This document shows, in pieces, positions 53,407 through 62,222 of a DNA stretch of 64,000 bases. Every line of letters begins with the position of its first letter. Within the stretch, counting starts at the first letter, position 1. Source of the stretch: Gluconobacter cadivus (GTDB lineage Bacteria > Pseudomonadota > Alphaproteobacteria > Acetobacterales > Acetobacteraceae); the NCBI RefSeq assembly GCF_015244745.1, contig NZ_JABCQI010000001.1, forward strand, positions 62,001 through 126,000, given 5' to 3'. Under the pieces are notes generated by a model that saw nothing but the letters and a program-made list of their open reading frames with translations, was not told where the DNA came from and made no database searches. A program made the position numbers and the translations under genes.

Positions 53407-54702
53407 ATGTCCGAAAATCGTTCCGCGACCCTTTGCCTCGATGGCCTCAGCCGCCAGTTTCCGCTGCTGGAAGGAACGATCGGCCCGGACGTCATGGACA
53501 TGCGTGCCCTGTCCCAGAAAACAGGGGTGTTTTCCTTCGATCCCGGGCTGGGCAGCACCGCCACCTGCACCAGCGCCATCAGCTATATTGATGGTGACAA
53601 GGGCGTCCTATTGCATCGCGGCTATCCGATCGAAGATCTGGCCCTGAATGCGAGCTTCACGGAAACGGCTTATCTGCTGCTTTACGGCGAACTGCCGACG
53701 GCCGCGCAGTATCAGGCCTTCAGCAAGGACATGAACACCCACCGGCTGCTCAACGAGCAGATCCGGAACTTCTTCAACGGCTTTCGCCGCGACGCGCATC
53801 CCATGGCGATCCTGTGCGGGACCGTAGGCGCTCTGTCCGCATTCCATCACGACGGGCTGGATATTTCCCAGCCGGAGGCGCGCGACCTTTCCGCCCGGCG
53901 TCTGATCGCCAAAGTTCCAACCATCGCGGCCTGGGCCTATAAATACTCCATCGGCGAACCGTTCATCTATCCCGATGAGGAGATGTCCTTCTCCGAGAAC
54001 TTCCTGCACATGCTCTTTGCCCGACCCGGTAACCATTACCGCGTCAATCCGGTTCTGGCCCGTGCGATGGATCGCATTCTGCTCCTTCATGCCGATCATG
54101 AGCAGAACGCCTCCACCACCACCGTGCGGCTTGTCGGTTCAACCGGCGCGAACCCTTACGCCTGCATTGCGGCAGGCATTGCAGCCCTCTGGGGACCTGC
54201 GCATGGAGGGGCCAATGAGGCGGCTCTGGGTATGCTGGAATCCATCGGCAGCCGCGACGGCATTCCGGCATTCCTCAATGAAGTCAAGAACCGCAATTCC
54301 GGGGTGCGCCTGATGGGCTTCGGCCATCGCGTCTACAAGAATTTCGACCCGCGGGCGAAAATTCTTCAGGCGACCTGCCACGAAGTCATTGAAGAACTCG
54401 GACTCAAGCGTGACCCGCTGCTGGATCTGGCGATGGAGTTGGAGCGTGTGGCGACCGAGGACGACTATTTCGTCAGCCGCCGTCTCTATCCGAATGTGGA
54501 TTTCTATTCCGGACTGATCCTCAAGGCTCTGGGCATTCCCAAAAGCATGTTCACCGTCCTGTTCGCTGTCGCGCGGACGGTTGGCTGGGTCAGTCAGTGG
54601 AAGGAAATGATCGAGGAACCGTCCGTCCGCATCAGCCGCCCCCGACAGCTCTATATCGGTGCGGCAGAGCGGAGTTTCGTTCCGATGAGCGAGAGGAGCT
54701 AA
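53407..54702 (+). CDS. gltA: Citrate synthase
   Basis: A 431-residue hexameric-type citrate synthase, condensing acetyl-CoA and oxaloacetate. Landmarks: [22 protein letters not shown] near 55-76, [14 protein letters not shown] carrying the first catalytic His, [12 protein letters not shown], and [12 protein letters not shown] with the second His near 307. Length matches E. coli GltA. Acetic acid bacteria have an incomplete TCA cycle in Gluconobacter, so here it mainly serves glutamate synthesis, which is inference. The gene stands alone. Confidence 0.97.
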   Translation: MSENRSATLCLDGLSRQFPLLEGTIGPDVMDMRALSQKTGVFSFDPGLGSTATCTSAISYIDGDKGVLLHRGYPIEDLALNASFTETAYLLLYGELPTAAQYQAFSKDMNTHRLLNEQIRNFFNGFRRDAHPMAILCGTVGALSAFHHDGLDISQPEARDLSARRLIAKVPTIAAWAYKYSIGEPFIYPDEEMSFSENFLHMLFARPGNHYRVNPVLARAMDRILLLHADHEQNASTTTVRLVGSTGANPYACIAAGIAALWGPAHGGANEAALGMLESIGSRDGIPAFLNEVKNRNSGVRLMGFGHRVYKNFDPRAKILQATCHEVIEELGLKRDPLLDLAMELERVATEDDYFVSRRLYPNVDFYSGLILKALGIPKSMFTVLFAVARTVGWVSQWKEMIEEPSVRISRPRQLYIGAAERSFVPMSERS

Positions 54703-54718
54703 GGCTCCTCTCCAAAAT

Positions 54719-54955
54719 TCAGCAGTCGCAGCCCGGGGTCTGGCCTCTGGCCTGACGGACGACGTGGTGGTCGATCCATTCCGCCACGAGGCGGCGGGCT
54801 TCCTTGACGGAAGATTCGGGGTGATGGATGCGGTACAGCGTCGTGCATGCGGCGAAGGCCTGCATGTCCGGCTGTCCGACCTCTCGCAGTTCCTGATAGG
54901 CCGTGACAACAGCGCGTTCGCATTTCCGGCCGATCCGGCTGGTCTCTATGCTCAC
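54719..54955 (-). CDS. Small conserved-looking protein of unknown function (GTG start)
   Basis: A 78-residue protein I do not recognise. A GTG at 54953-54955 with AGGA six bases upstream gives MSIETSRIGRKCERAVV. Helical text follows (AYQELREVGQPDMQAFAACTTLYRIHHPESSVKEARRLVAEWIDHHVV, in pieces), and the tail ends TPGCDC. Four Cys in total and a His-rich helix allow a metal-binding guess, no more. It sits alone, convergent to gltA with a 16-base gap. Composition matches the neighbours, so coding is plausible. Confidence 0.6.
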   Translation of the reverse strand: MSIETSRIGRKCERAVVTAYQELREVGQPDMQAFAACTTLYRIHHPESSVKEARRLVAEWIDHHVVRQARGQTPGCDC

Positions 54956-55163
54956 TTCTGATCCTGCCGTAAATGAGAATGAATATCGATATCCCTCCCT
55001 AGAACTCCCCGGCCTCCCATGCAAGCAGGAAGATCGGAACAGCCTGTGACACTGACAGGCAGCGGATAAAATTCACACAGTCCGAAAGGGGCGCGATATT
55101 GCCCCTACCCTTCCCGGCGACAGGCCGGTAAACCACGAGAAAACGACGTCAGCGGAGACAAGC

Positions 55164-55910
55164 ATGACCCAGTTCGCCGAGAGCCCGATGGCGGGCCGCA
55201 CCCAGTGGGACCGCGACGCGGCCCTCACCACGGCCCGTATCCTGCTTGAGATCAAGGCCATCAACTTCCGCCCGGAAGACCCCTACACCCTGACGTCAGG
55301 CTGGAAGTCCCCGGTCTATATCGACTGCCGCAAGATCATTTTCTTCCCGCGTGCGCGCACCAAGATCATGGAACTGGCCGTCGAAAAGATCGGCCGCCAT
55401 ATCGGCTATGAAAGCATTGACGCCGTCGTGGGTGGCGAAACCGCCGGGATTCCGTTCGCCGCCTGGATCGCGGACCGGATGATGACGCCCATGGCCTATG
55501 TCCGCAAAAAGCCCAAGGGTTTTGGCCGCAACGCACAGATCGAAGGCGATGTGCCCGAAGGCATGCGCACCCTGCTGGTCGAAGATCTGACGACGGACGG
55601 CGCATCCAAGATCCGATTCGCCAATGCCCTGCGCGATGCGGGAGCCATCGTGAACCACACCTTCGTTGTCTTCTTCTACGGCGTCTTCCCCGGCGCTCAC
55701 AAAACGCTGGCGGACATGGACATTTCTCTCCATGCGCTGTGCACCTGGTGGGACGTGCTGGAAGCCTGTGCGGGAGCGAACTACTTCTCTGAAAAAGACA
55801 GCGCCGAGGTTCGCCGCTTCCTCGAAGATCCGTGTGGCTGGTCGAAGAAGCATGGCGGCGTGAGCAGCGCCGAAGAAGCGCTGGCCCTCAAGGCCAAAGC
55901 CGAAGCCTGA
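55164..55910 (+). CDS. pyrE: Orotate phosphoribosyltransferase
   Basis: A 248-residue enzyme making orotidine 5'-phosphate. The PRPP motif is TLLVEDLTTDGASKIRF near 133-149. The flexible-loop MAYVRKKPKGFGRNAQIEG precedes it, and TSGWKSPVYIDCRK is the orotate site. It is longer than the E. coli enzyme by about 35 residues, as in other alphaproteobacteria. GGAGACAAGC before the ATG supports the start. The stop overlaps murI as TGATG. Two short inverted repeats lie in the 139-base leader gap upstream. Confidence 0.95.
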   Translation: MTQFAESPMAGRTQWDRDAALTTARILLEIKAINFRPEDPYTLTSGWKSPVYIDCRKIIFFPRARTKIMELAVEKIGRHIGYESIDAVVGGETAGIPFAAWIADRMMTPMAYVRKKPKGFGRNAQIEGDVPEGMRTLLVEDLTTDGASKIRFANALRDAGAIVNHTFVVFFYGVFPGAHKTLADMDISLHALCTWWDVLEACAGANYFSEKDSAEVRRFLEDPCGWSKKHGGVSSAEEALALKAKAEA

Positions 55911-56758
55911 TGGAGACTGGCGCATCCGTGCCAGCAGGTCGGAGTCTGGTTTTTGACTCCGGCATCGGGGGGATGGGCGTCGTGCAGGCCCTGCGCGATC
56001 TCCTTCCCGCTCTTCATATCGACTACCTCGCCGATACGGCGCTCTTTCCCTATGGCGAACAGCCGGATGACCTGCTGACAGCGCGTATCGTTAGCCTGCT
56101 GGTCGCGGCCTGCAACGATCTCCAGCCCGATGTGCTGGTCATTGCGTGCAATACCGCCAGTACGATCGCCCTCCCCGCCCTGCGTGCACGACTCAACATC
56201 CCGGTGGTCGGATGCGTCCCCCCCATCCGCTGGGCCGGGCGGGTTTCGGAAACCCGCGTGATCGGCCTGCTTTCGACCTCCGCCACTGCACGACGCCCCT
56301 ACACCCTTCGGCTCCATCAGGAATTTGCTGCGGATTGCCGTCTGATTACTCATGGCGCGCGCAGGCTGGCTGATCTGGCGGAACGTGCTTTTCTGGGTGA
56401 GGTTATTGCGGATACGGACATTCAGCACGAACTGGACTGCCTGTTCGGGCAGCCTTATGGCAGCGAACTTGATACGGTCGGGCTGGGCTGTACCCACTAC
56501 ACCTTTCTGATGGATGCTTTCCAGCGTCTCTCCCCGAAGGACGTCCGCTGGCTGGACCCGGCTGCCGCCGTTGCCCGACAGGTCGGAACTGTCCTTCAAG
56601 CGGTGACTCACGGAGCAGAAACAGCGCAGAAAGGCCGTCTCCTGATGACCCGGCTGCCGCATACTGCGCCGGGGCTTGAAGCCGCCGCCGCAAGGCTCGG
56701 CTTCAGGAAGTGGGAGTTGCTCACCGCCCCCGTTCCGCCCATGACAGCGGACAGCTGA
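55910..56758 (+). CDS. murI: Glutamate racemase
   Basis: A 282-residue cofactor-independent racemase supplying D-glutamate for peptidoglycan. Asp16 lies in FDSGIGGMGV. The two catalytic Cys are Cys80 (ACNTAS) and Cys194 (GCTHYTF), with His196 beside it. The start is the ATG overlapping the pyrE stop. A longer in-frame reading would lie inside pyrE. A bidirectional terminator follows. Confidence 0.95.
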   Translation: METGASVPAGRSLVFDSGIGGMGVVQALRDLLPALHIDYLADTALFPYGEQPDDLLTARIVSLLVAACNDLQPDVLVIACNTASTIALPALRARLNIPVVGCVPPIRWAGRVSETRVIGLLSTSATARRPYTLRLHQEFAADCRLITHGARRLADLAERAFLGEVIADTDIQHELDCLFGQPYGSELDTVGLGCTHYTFLMDAFQRLSPKDVRWLDPAAAVARQVGTVLQAVTHGAETAQKGRLLMTRLPHTAPGLEAAAARLGFRKWELLTAPVPPMTADS

Positions 56759-56786
56759 AAAGCCCCCGCCCGATCAGGCAGGGGCT
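56758..56786. terminator. Bidirectional terminator between murI and the polyprenyl synthase gene
   Basis: AGCCCC-C-GCC pairs with GGC-A-GGGGCT around a six-base loop. On the minus strand the stem runs into a TTTT, so it best ends the prenyl synthase gene. Confidence 0.75.
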
Positions 56787-56794
56787 AACACGCT

Positions 56795-57850
56795 TCAGCG
56801 GGCGCGGTCGACGGTGTACTGGACCGTCTCTGCCATCAGACGCCGCAATTCACTATCCGGAAAAATGGACAGCGCTTCGACGGCCTCGGCAGCGTAAACC
56901 CGTGCACGGGCAATGGTCGTAGCAATGGCACCTGTCTTCTCGATCAGGGCCAGCGCATGCGGCAGGTCGGCGTCCGTCTGCTCACCCTTTTCAATGACAC
57001 GCTCCCAGAACGCCCGGTCTTCGGGGGAGCCCGCTTCGTAGGCCGCCAGAACCGGCAGCGTGATCTTGCCCTCGCGCATGTCGTCGCCAACGGTCTTGCC
57101 CAGAACCTGCTGATCGGCAGCATAATCGAGCGCGTCGTCAACGAGCTGGAACGCCATGCCCAGATTGGTGCCGAAACGGTCCAGGGCGACTTCTTCAACT
57201 TCGGGACGATCGGCAACGACCGCGCCGACGCGACAGGCCGCCGCGAACAGGGCCGCCGTCTTGCCGTGAATGACTTCCAGATAACGCTCAACCGGTGTGG
57301 AAAGGTCGTTCTGCGTCACCATCTGAAGCACTTCGCCCTCGGCAATCGTCGCCGAAGCATCGGACAGGATCGCCATGACTTTGAGCGAGCCATCGGCCGT
57401 CATCAACTGGAACGACCGTGCGAACAGGAAGTCGCCAACCAGAACGGACGCCTTGTTGCCAAAAACTGCATTGGCCGACGCCAGCCCACGACGCAGATTG
57501 CTTTCATCGACCACGTCATCGTGAAGCAGCGTTGCGGTGTGGATGAACTCCACACAGGCTGCCAGTCCGACATGACGCTGGTTTTCAGGAGTCGACTGAT
57601 AGCCACACAGGCGGGAGGCGGCGAGCGTCAGCAGTGGCCGCAAGCGCTTGCCACCCGCTGCAACAAGATGGGCGCCAAGCTGCGGAATGAGTGGGACCGG
57701 GCTCTCCATCCGCGCGATGATGGCGCGGTTGCAGGCCTGCATGTCCTGTTCCAGATAGGCGGACAGAGCGGAAAGGGCGCTCTCGCTCCCTGCATCCCTG
57801 AGCACAGCTTTATCAACGGTCGCAGAAACGTCCGGTGCGGCAGAATCCAA
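56795..57850 (-). CDS. ispB: All-trans polyprenyl diphosphate synthase (octa/decaprenyl type)
   Basis: A 351-residue trans-prenyltransferase making the ubiquinone side chain. The first Asp-rich motif LLHDDVVDESNLRRG is near 110-124 and the second, DDALDYAAD, near 238. The small residues before the first motif favour a long product. Acetic acid bacteria use Q10 (Gluconobacter) or Q9, so decaprenyl is likely here, by inference. The start is TTG at 57848-57850 with GGAG nine bases upstream. Confidence 0.92.
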   Translation of the reverse strand: MDSAAPDVSATVDKAVLRDAGSESALSALSAYLEQDMQACNRAIIARMESPVPLIPQLGAHLVAAGGKRLRPLLTLAASRLCGYQSTPENQRHVGLAACVEFIHTATLLHDDVVDESNLRRGLASANAVFGNKASVLVGDFLFARSFQLMTADGSLKVMAILSDASATIAEGEVLQMVTQNDLSTPVERYLEVIHGKTAALFAAACRVGAVVADRPEVEEVALDRFGTNLGMAFQLVDDALDYAADQQVLGKTVGDDMREGKITLPVLAAYEAGSPEDRAFWERVIEKGEQTDADLPHALALIEKTGAIATTIARARVYAAEAVEALSIFPDSELRRLMAETVQYTVDRAR

Positions 57851-57999
57851 GGGTCATTACTCCAGTTCCCGCAACGGCTCCGGGGGCTGGCCCAGGAGCG
57901 CACGGGCACGATATGATGTGGCGTAGCCCGTTCTTTCTCTCCTGTCGCGACAAGAACGAACGGACCATGTAACGCCGGACGACAGGTTGGAAAGACCAT

Positions 58000-58866
58000 A
58001 TGAGCGGCAGCAGGAAGACGGTCAACCCATTGCCCCCTCCGAACATCTTCTCCGGGCATGCATTTTCCGCTCCCGGCCCAGCCCACGAAGAAGGATCGCT
58101 GTTGGGAGGGCGCGTGCGCTACGACCAGTTCACCGAAGGTTACAGGACGGGTCTGGAACCTGTTCTGATGGCAGCCTCCATCCCGGCAAAAGATGGCGAA
58201 ACGGTTCTGGAAGCGGGTTGTGGGGCTGGAGCAGCCCTGTTGTGCCTCACCGCGCGTCTTCCGGGAGTCCGTGGAGTCGGGTTGGAAGCCGATCCGGAGA
58301 CTCTGGCATTGGCCGAGCGCAATATCCGCGCCAATGCTGATCCCGACGGTGAAACGCGGATTCAGGTGGTCCACGCCCATCTGCCCGACATCCCCAAAAG
58401 CCTGCGCGCCCTCACACCAACCGCCAATGGTCGTTTTCATCATGTGATGGCCAACCCACCCTGGCACAGTCCGCACGGCACGCCCTCTCCCGACAGCCGA
58501 CGCCGCCTCGCCCTGAGTGCGGAAGCGACCGCACCGGAAGACTGGGCGCGCACCCTGATAAAGTGGGTTATGCCGGGCGGAACGCTGACATTCGTCCTGT
58601 CAGCCGCCAGTGCGGACAGGATCTGTCGAACTTTACTGGAAAATGGGTGTGGCTCGATCCAGTTCTATCCCTTCTGGCCACGAGCGAGCCGCGAAGCGAA
58701 GCTGGTTCTGGTCCGCGCCGTTTATGGCGGACGGGGGATCTTCCGGCTTAGGGCCGGACTGGTTCTGCATGAAGCAGACGGGCGTTTCACCGCCGCCGCA
58801 GAGCGTGTTCTGAGAGACGGAGAAGCCCTTCCTGAAAGTCAGGACCTCTCCAGACCTTGTTTTTAG
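58000..58866 (+). CDS. N6-adenine-type methyltransferase (TrmN6-like)
   Basis: A 288-residue class I methyltransferase. Motif I is VLEAGCGAGAALLCL near 69-83, and the substrate motif NPPW (HHVMANPPWHSP) near 150 is that of enzymes acting on planar amino groups. The closest known match is the tRNA1(Val) A37 N6-methyltransferase family (YfiC/TrmN6). The N-terminal 35 residues are Pro-rich. The stop overlaps the convergent nrdB stop by four bases. Confidence 0.85.
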   Translation: MSGSRKTVNPLPPPNIFSGHAFSAPGPAHEEGSLLGGRVRYDQFTEGYRTGLEPVLMAASIPAKDGETVLEAGCGAGAALLCLTARLPGVRGVGLEADPETLALAERNIRANADPDGETRIQVVHAHLPDIPKSLRALTPTANGRFHHVMANPPWHSPHGTPSPDSRRRLALSAEATAPEDWARTLIKWVMPGGTLTFVLSAASADRICRTLLENGCGSIQFYPFWPRASREAKLVLVRAVYGGRGIFRLRAGLVLHEADGRFTAAAERVLRDGEALPESQDLSRPCF

Positions 58867-59882
58867 CTGAAAACGTTTCCTTCGAACGCTTCTTCCCATG
58901 TGCCGGAGGTGGAGGCACGGGAATATTCGGTCGAACGGTTCTCGAAGAAATTGGCGTGCTCGACGGCGTTGAGCATGTCATCGATCCACGGCAGCGGATT
59001 GCTTTCCTGCCCATAGACCGGATCCAGACCAAGCTGCGTCAGGCGGCGGTCAGCGATGAAACGGATATAAGCCTTCACATCGTCCGACGACATGCCCTCG
59101 ACCGGGCCCATCTCGAACGCCAGATCGATGAACGCATCCTCATGCTCGACCGTGGTGCGGCAGACCTGCGTGAGTTCGTCGCGGAAATCTGCGGTCCACA
59201 GTTCCGGGTTTTCGCGGATGAACGTCCGGAACAGGCGGATCATGGACAGGCAGTGCAGCGTCTCGTCACGCACCGACCAGGACACGATCTGCCCCATGCC
59301 CTTGAGCTTGTTGAAACGCGGGAAGTTCAGCAGAATCGCGAAGGACGCGAAAAGCTGAAGGCCTTCCATGAACGCCCCGAAGGCCGCCATCGTCTTGGCG
59401 ATTTCACGCTTGCTGTCGATGTTGAACGACTGCATGAAATCGTATTTGTCCTTCATCTCCTTGTATTTCAGGAAGGCCGAATACTCGGTTTCAGGCATCC
59501 CAATGGTATCGAGGAGATGGGAATACGCGGCGATATGAATCGTCTCGATGTTCGAGAACGACGACAGCATCATCAGCACTTCGGTCGGTTTGAAAACCTG
59601 ACTGTAGTACTTCATGTACGCGGAATTCACTTCCACGTCGGCCTGCGTGAAAAAGCGGAAAATCTGCGTGACGAGATGCTGCTCGGCCGCCGTCAGTGTC
59701 CGGTGCCAATCCTTCACGTCATCGGCCAGCGGCACTTCCTCGGGCAGCCAGTGGACACGCTGCTGGGTCAGCCAGGCGTCATAGGCCCAAGGGTAGCGGA
59801 AGGGCTTGTAGACCGGGTTGGCGGTCATCAGGTCGAAATGCTGCTCGTCCGGCGTGCCGGAGATCGGGGTGGTGTCGCTCAT
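58863..59882 (-). CDS. nrdB: Ribonucleotide reductase beta subunit, class Ia
   Basis: A 339-residue R2 protein holding the di-iron tyrosyl-radical cofactor. Ligands in the order of E. coli R2: Asp82 (TQADVEVN), Glu113 and His116 (NIETIHIAAYSH), with the radical Tyr120 present, then the later VRDETLHCLSM pair. AAAGGA lies eight bases before the ATG. It is 25 bases downstream of nrdA and in the same unit. The C-terminal tail ends VFS. Confidence 0.96.
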   Translation of the reverse strand: MSDTTPISGTPDEQHFDLMTANPVYKPFRYPWAYDAWLTQQRVHWLPEEVPLADDVKDWHRTLTAAEQHLVTQIFRFFTQADVEVNSAYMKYYSQVFKPTEVLMMLSSFSNIETIHIAAYSHLLDTIGMPETEYSAFLKYKEMKDKYDFMQSFNIDSKREIAKTMAAFGAFMEGLQLFASFAILLNFPRFNKLKGMGQIVSWSVRDETLHCLSMIRLFRTFIRENPELWTADFRDELTQVCRTTVEHEDAFIDLAFEMGPVEGMSSDDVKAYIRFIADRRLTQLGLDPVYGQESNPLPWIDDMLNAVEHANFFENRSTEYSRASTSGTWEEAFEGNVFS

Positions 59883-59907
59883 GATCGCGTCCTTTCACAT
59901 CCCGCCA

Positions 59908-61884
59908 TTACTGGCAGGACAGGCACTCTTCGTAATCGCCGCTGCTCATTTCGCCGCGCGGGGCGGCCTGAGCCGTGGCTTCGTATTTCTCGTCTTCCAG
60001 AATGTCGCTCTTTACCGCCAGCGTGGACACCGCATCGGCGCGCTGCACGGACAGGGAGCGGCAGTAATAGAGAGATTTCAGCCCCTTTTTCCAGGCCTGG
60101 AAATGGATCTGATGCAGGTCGCGCTTATGTACATCGGCTGGCAGGAACAGATTGACCGACTGCGCCTGACAGATGAACGGTGCACGGTCTGCGGCATGTT
60201 CCACGACCCAGCGCTGGTCGAGCTCGAACGCCGTTTTGAACACGTCTTTCTCGTCCTGCGTCAGGAAGTCGAGGTTTTGCACCGAGCCCTTGTTCAGCGT
60301 GATCGCCGACCAGACTTCATCCGTGTCCTGCCCACGCTCTTCCAGAATTTTCTTCAGGTGGCGGTTGCGCACCGAGAACGAGCCCGAAAGCGTTTTCTGC
60401 AGGAACACATTGGCGCTGATCGGCTCAATGCCGGGGCTGGCATTGCCCGTGATGATCGAAATCGAGGCCGTCGGCGCGATGGCGAGCTTGTGCGAGAAGC
60501 GCTCCATAAAGCCGTATTCCTCGGCATCCGGGCACGGACCACGCAGTTCTGCCAGATGCTTCGACGCAGCATCGGCCTGCTTGCGGATATATTCGAAAAT
60601 CTTCCGGTTCCAGACCTTCGCCATCACGGACTCGAACGGGATCATCCGGGCCTGCAGGAATGAGTGAAAACCCATTACGCCTAGCCCGACCGAACGCTCA
60701 CGGGCAGCAGCGTATTTGGCACGCGCCATGTCATCCGGAGCGCGGTCGATGAAGTCCTGCAACACGTTATCGAGGAACAGCATGACGTCCTCGATGAACT
60801 GCGGATCATCCTTCCATTCGTCCCAGGTCTCGAGATTGAGCGAGGACAGGCAGCAGACAGCCGTGCGGTTCTTGCCGTGATGATCGATGCCGGTCGGCAG
60901 GGTGATCTCGGCGCAGAGATTGGAGGTCTTCACTTCCAGACCAGCCAGCTTGTGATGCTCGGGCCGCGCACGGTTCACATGATCGGAATAGATGATGTAG
61001 GGCTCGCCCTGCTCCATCCGGGCCGTCAGGATCCGGATCCACAAACCGCGCGCCGAAACTTTGCGGATCGTGCTGTGATCCTTCGGCGACAGCAGCGCCC
61101 ATTCTTCGTCGTTTTCCACAGCACGCATGAACGCATCGGTCACGAGCACGCCGTGATGAAGGTTCAGCGCCTTTCGGTTCGGATCACCACCCGTCGGGCG
61201 GCGCATCTCGACAAATTCTTCCACTTCCGGATGCCAGACGGGCAGATACACCGCCGCTGAACCACGACGGAGCGAACCCTGCGAGATGGCCAGCGTCAGG
61301 CTGTCCATGACGCGAATGAAGGGAATGACGCCGGAGGTCTTGCCGTTGCGACCGATATTTTCGCCGATGGACCGCAGATTACCCCAGTAAGACCCGATGC
61401 CGCCGCCCTTGGACGCCAGCCAGACGTTCTCGTTCCACAGCCCCACGATTCCCTCGAGGCTGTCCTCGGCTTCGTTCAGGAAGCAGGAAATCGGCAGTCC
61501 ACGCTCGGTTCCGCCATTGGACAGAACGGGCGTGGCCGGCATGAACCAGTGGCGGGAAATGTAGTCATAGATCCGCTGCGCATGACCTGCATCCGCGCCG
61601 TAATAGGAGGCGACGCGGGCGAAAAGTGACTGATAATCCTCGCCCGGAAGCAGGTAGCGGTTGTTGAGTGTCGCCTTACCGAAATCCGTCAGCAGAGAAT
61701 CGCGCGAACGATCGACGCGTACGGCATGATGGCCCGGAAGCTGCACCACATCGTCGAACATGTCCGCCGAATTGGCATCTCCGGGAATCGGCGTCTCGCC
61801 CACAGGATGGTCGGAAAGCGGACGCACATCATGCGGTCGGTCGGACTGATCGGACACGTCCATCGTCACGTCATGAAGGGTCAT
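59908..61884 (-). CDS. nrdA: Ribonucleotide reductase alpha subunit, class Ia, short form
   Basis: A 658-residue R1 subunit. Active-site segments: SCFLNEAEDSLEGI, TSNLCAEITLPT with the catalytic N-x-C-x-E, and a C-terminal redox tail ending CLSCQ. Unlike the roughly 760-residue E. coli protein, no ATP-cone precedes the core. The first 65 residues are acidic and low in structure, then RYLLPGEDY begins the domain. GGAGAG five bases before the ATG at 61882-61884 supports this start over one 14 codons earlier. Transcribed from a promoter region with paired NrdR boxes. Confidence 0.95.
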   Translation of the reverse strand: MTLHDVTMDVSDQSDRPHDVRPLSDHPVGETPIPGDANSADMFDDVVQLPGHHAVRVDRSRDSLLTDFGKATLNNRYLLPGEDYQSLFARVASYYGADAGHAQRIYDYISRHWFMPATPVLSNGGTERGLPISCFLNEAEDSLEGIVGLWNENVWLASKGGGIGSYWGNLRSIGENIGRNGKTSGVIPFIRVMDSLTLAISQGSLRRGSAAVYLPVWHPEVEEFVEMRRPTGGDPNRKALNLHHGVLVTDAFMRAVENDEEWALLSPKDHSTIRKVSARGLWIRILTARMEQGEPYIIYSDHVNRARPEHHKLAGLEVKTSNLCAEITLPTGIDHHGKNRTAVCCLSSLNLETWDEWKDDPQFIEDVMLFLDNVLQDFIDRAPDDMARAKYAAARERSVGLGVMGFHSFLQARMIPFESVMAKVWNRKIFEYIRKQADAASKHLAELRGPCPDAEEYGFMERFSHKLAIAPTASISIITGNASPGIEPISANVFLQKTLSGSFSVRNRHLKKILEERGQDTDEVWSAITLNKGSVQNLDFLTQDEKDVFKTAFELDQRWVVEHAADRAPFICQAQSVNLFLPADVHKRDLHQIHFQAWKKGLKSLYYCRSLSVQRADAVSTLAVKSDILEDEKYEATAQAAPRGEMSSGDYEECLSCQ

Positions 61885-62001
61885 TCGCTCTCTCCGCAGG
61901 GCATCTATTTTTGAAATCTTGAGCACTCATTTCCATCACTCCGAACCCGATCGCAAGCACGAAGTTCGCTTGCAAAATCCAAAGAGCTGTGAATGCGAAC
62001 T

Positions 62002-62047
62002 ATCCCATATCTAGGGAAGGAATTCGTTAATGCCCCTAGATATAGTG
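62002..62047 (-). promoter_or_regulatory. Paired NrdR boxes upstream of nrdAB
   Basis: Two copies of one motif in opposite orientation: CCCATATCTAGGG at 62004-62016, and CACTATATCTAGGGG read on the minus strand at 62033-62047. The second fits the CACWATATWTWGTG-like NrdR consensus well. Centres are about 31 bases apart, three helical turns, as in other bacterial nrd promoters. NrdR should repress nrdAB when dNTPs are high. Confidence 0.8.
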
Positions 62048-62115
62048 CTGATCGCAGAAAACCGCCCCTAAGCGTTGTTATCCCAAGAGTTTTCCCCCGA
62101 GGCATTTTCCCGGTG

Positions 62116-62131
62116 TGTGATAGCGGTCACA
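62116..62131. promoter_or_regulatory. CRP/FNR-family palindrome
   Basis: A perfect TGTGA-N6-TCACA site (TGTGATAGCGGTCACA), identical in its half-sites to the classical CRP consensus. It lies 92 bases upstream of the OsmC-family start and 232 bases from nrdA, so the OsmC-family gene is the likelier target. Confidence 0.6.
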
Positions 62132-62222
62132 GAATTGGGAAATTTCATGAACATCGCGTCGAGCAACGATCCGAACGGCATCGCGTTTGGATTACGAAAC
62201 CCAGATTGCGAAAGACCCAATC

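Larger units (their letters stand above)
61885..62222. other. Regulatory intergenic region between nrdA and the OsmC-family gene
   Basis: 338 bases without a gene, between two divergent genes. It holds a pair of inverted NrdR-type boxes nearer nrdA and a perfect TGTGA-N6-TCACA palindrome nearer the OsmC-family gene. The 61990-62050 part is AT-richer than the neighbours. No tRNA or small-RNA structure is apparent. Confidence 0.7.

Noticed and set aside
58857-60155. 432-codon plus-strand frame opposite nrdB and the end of nrdA
   Set aside because: Antisense to two conserved genes and without a family motif.
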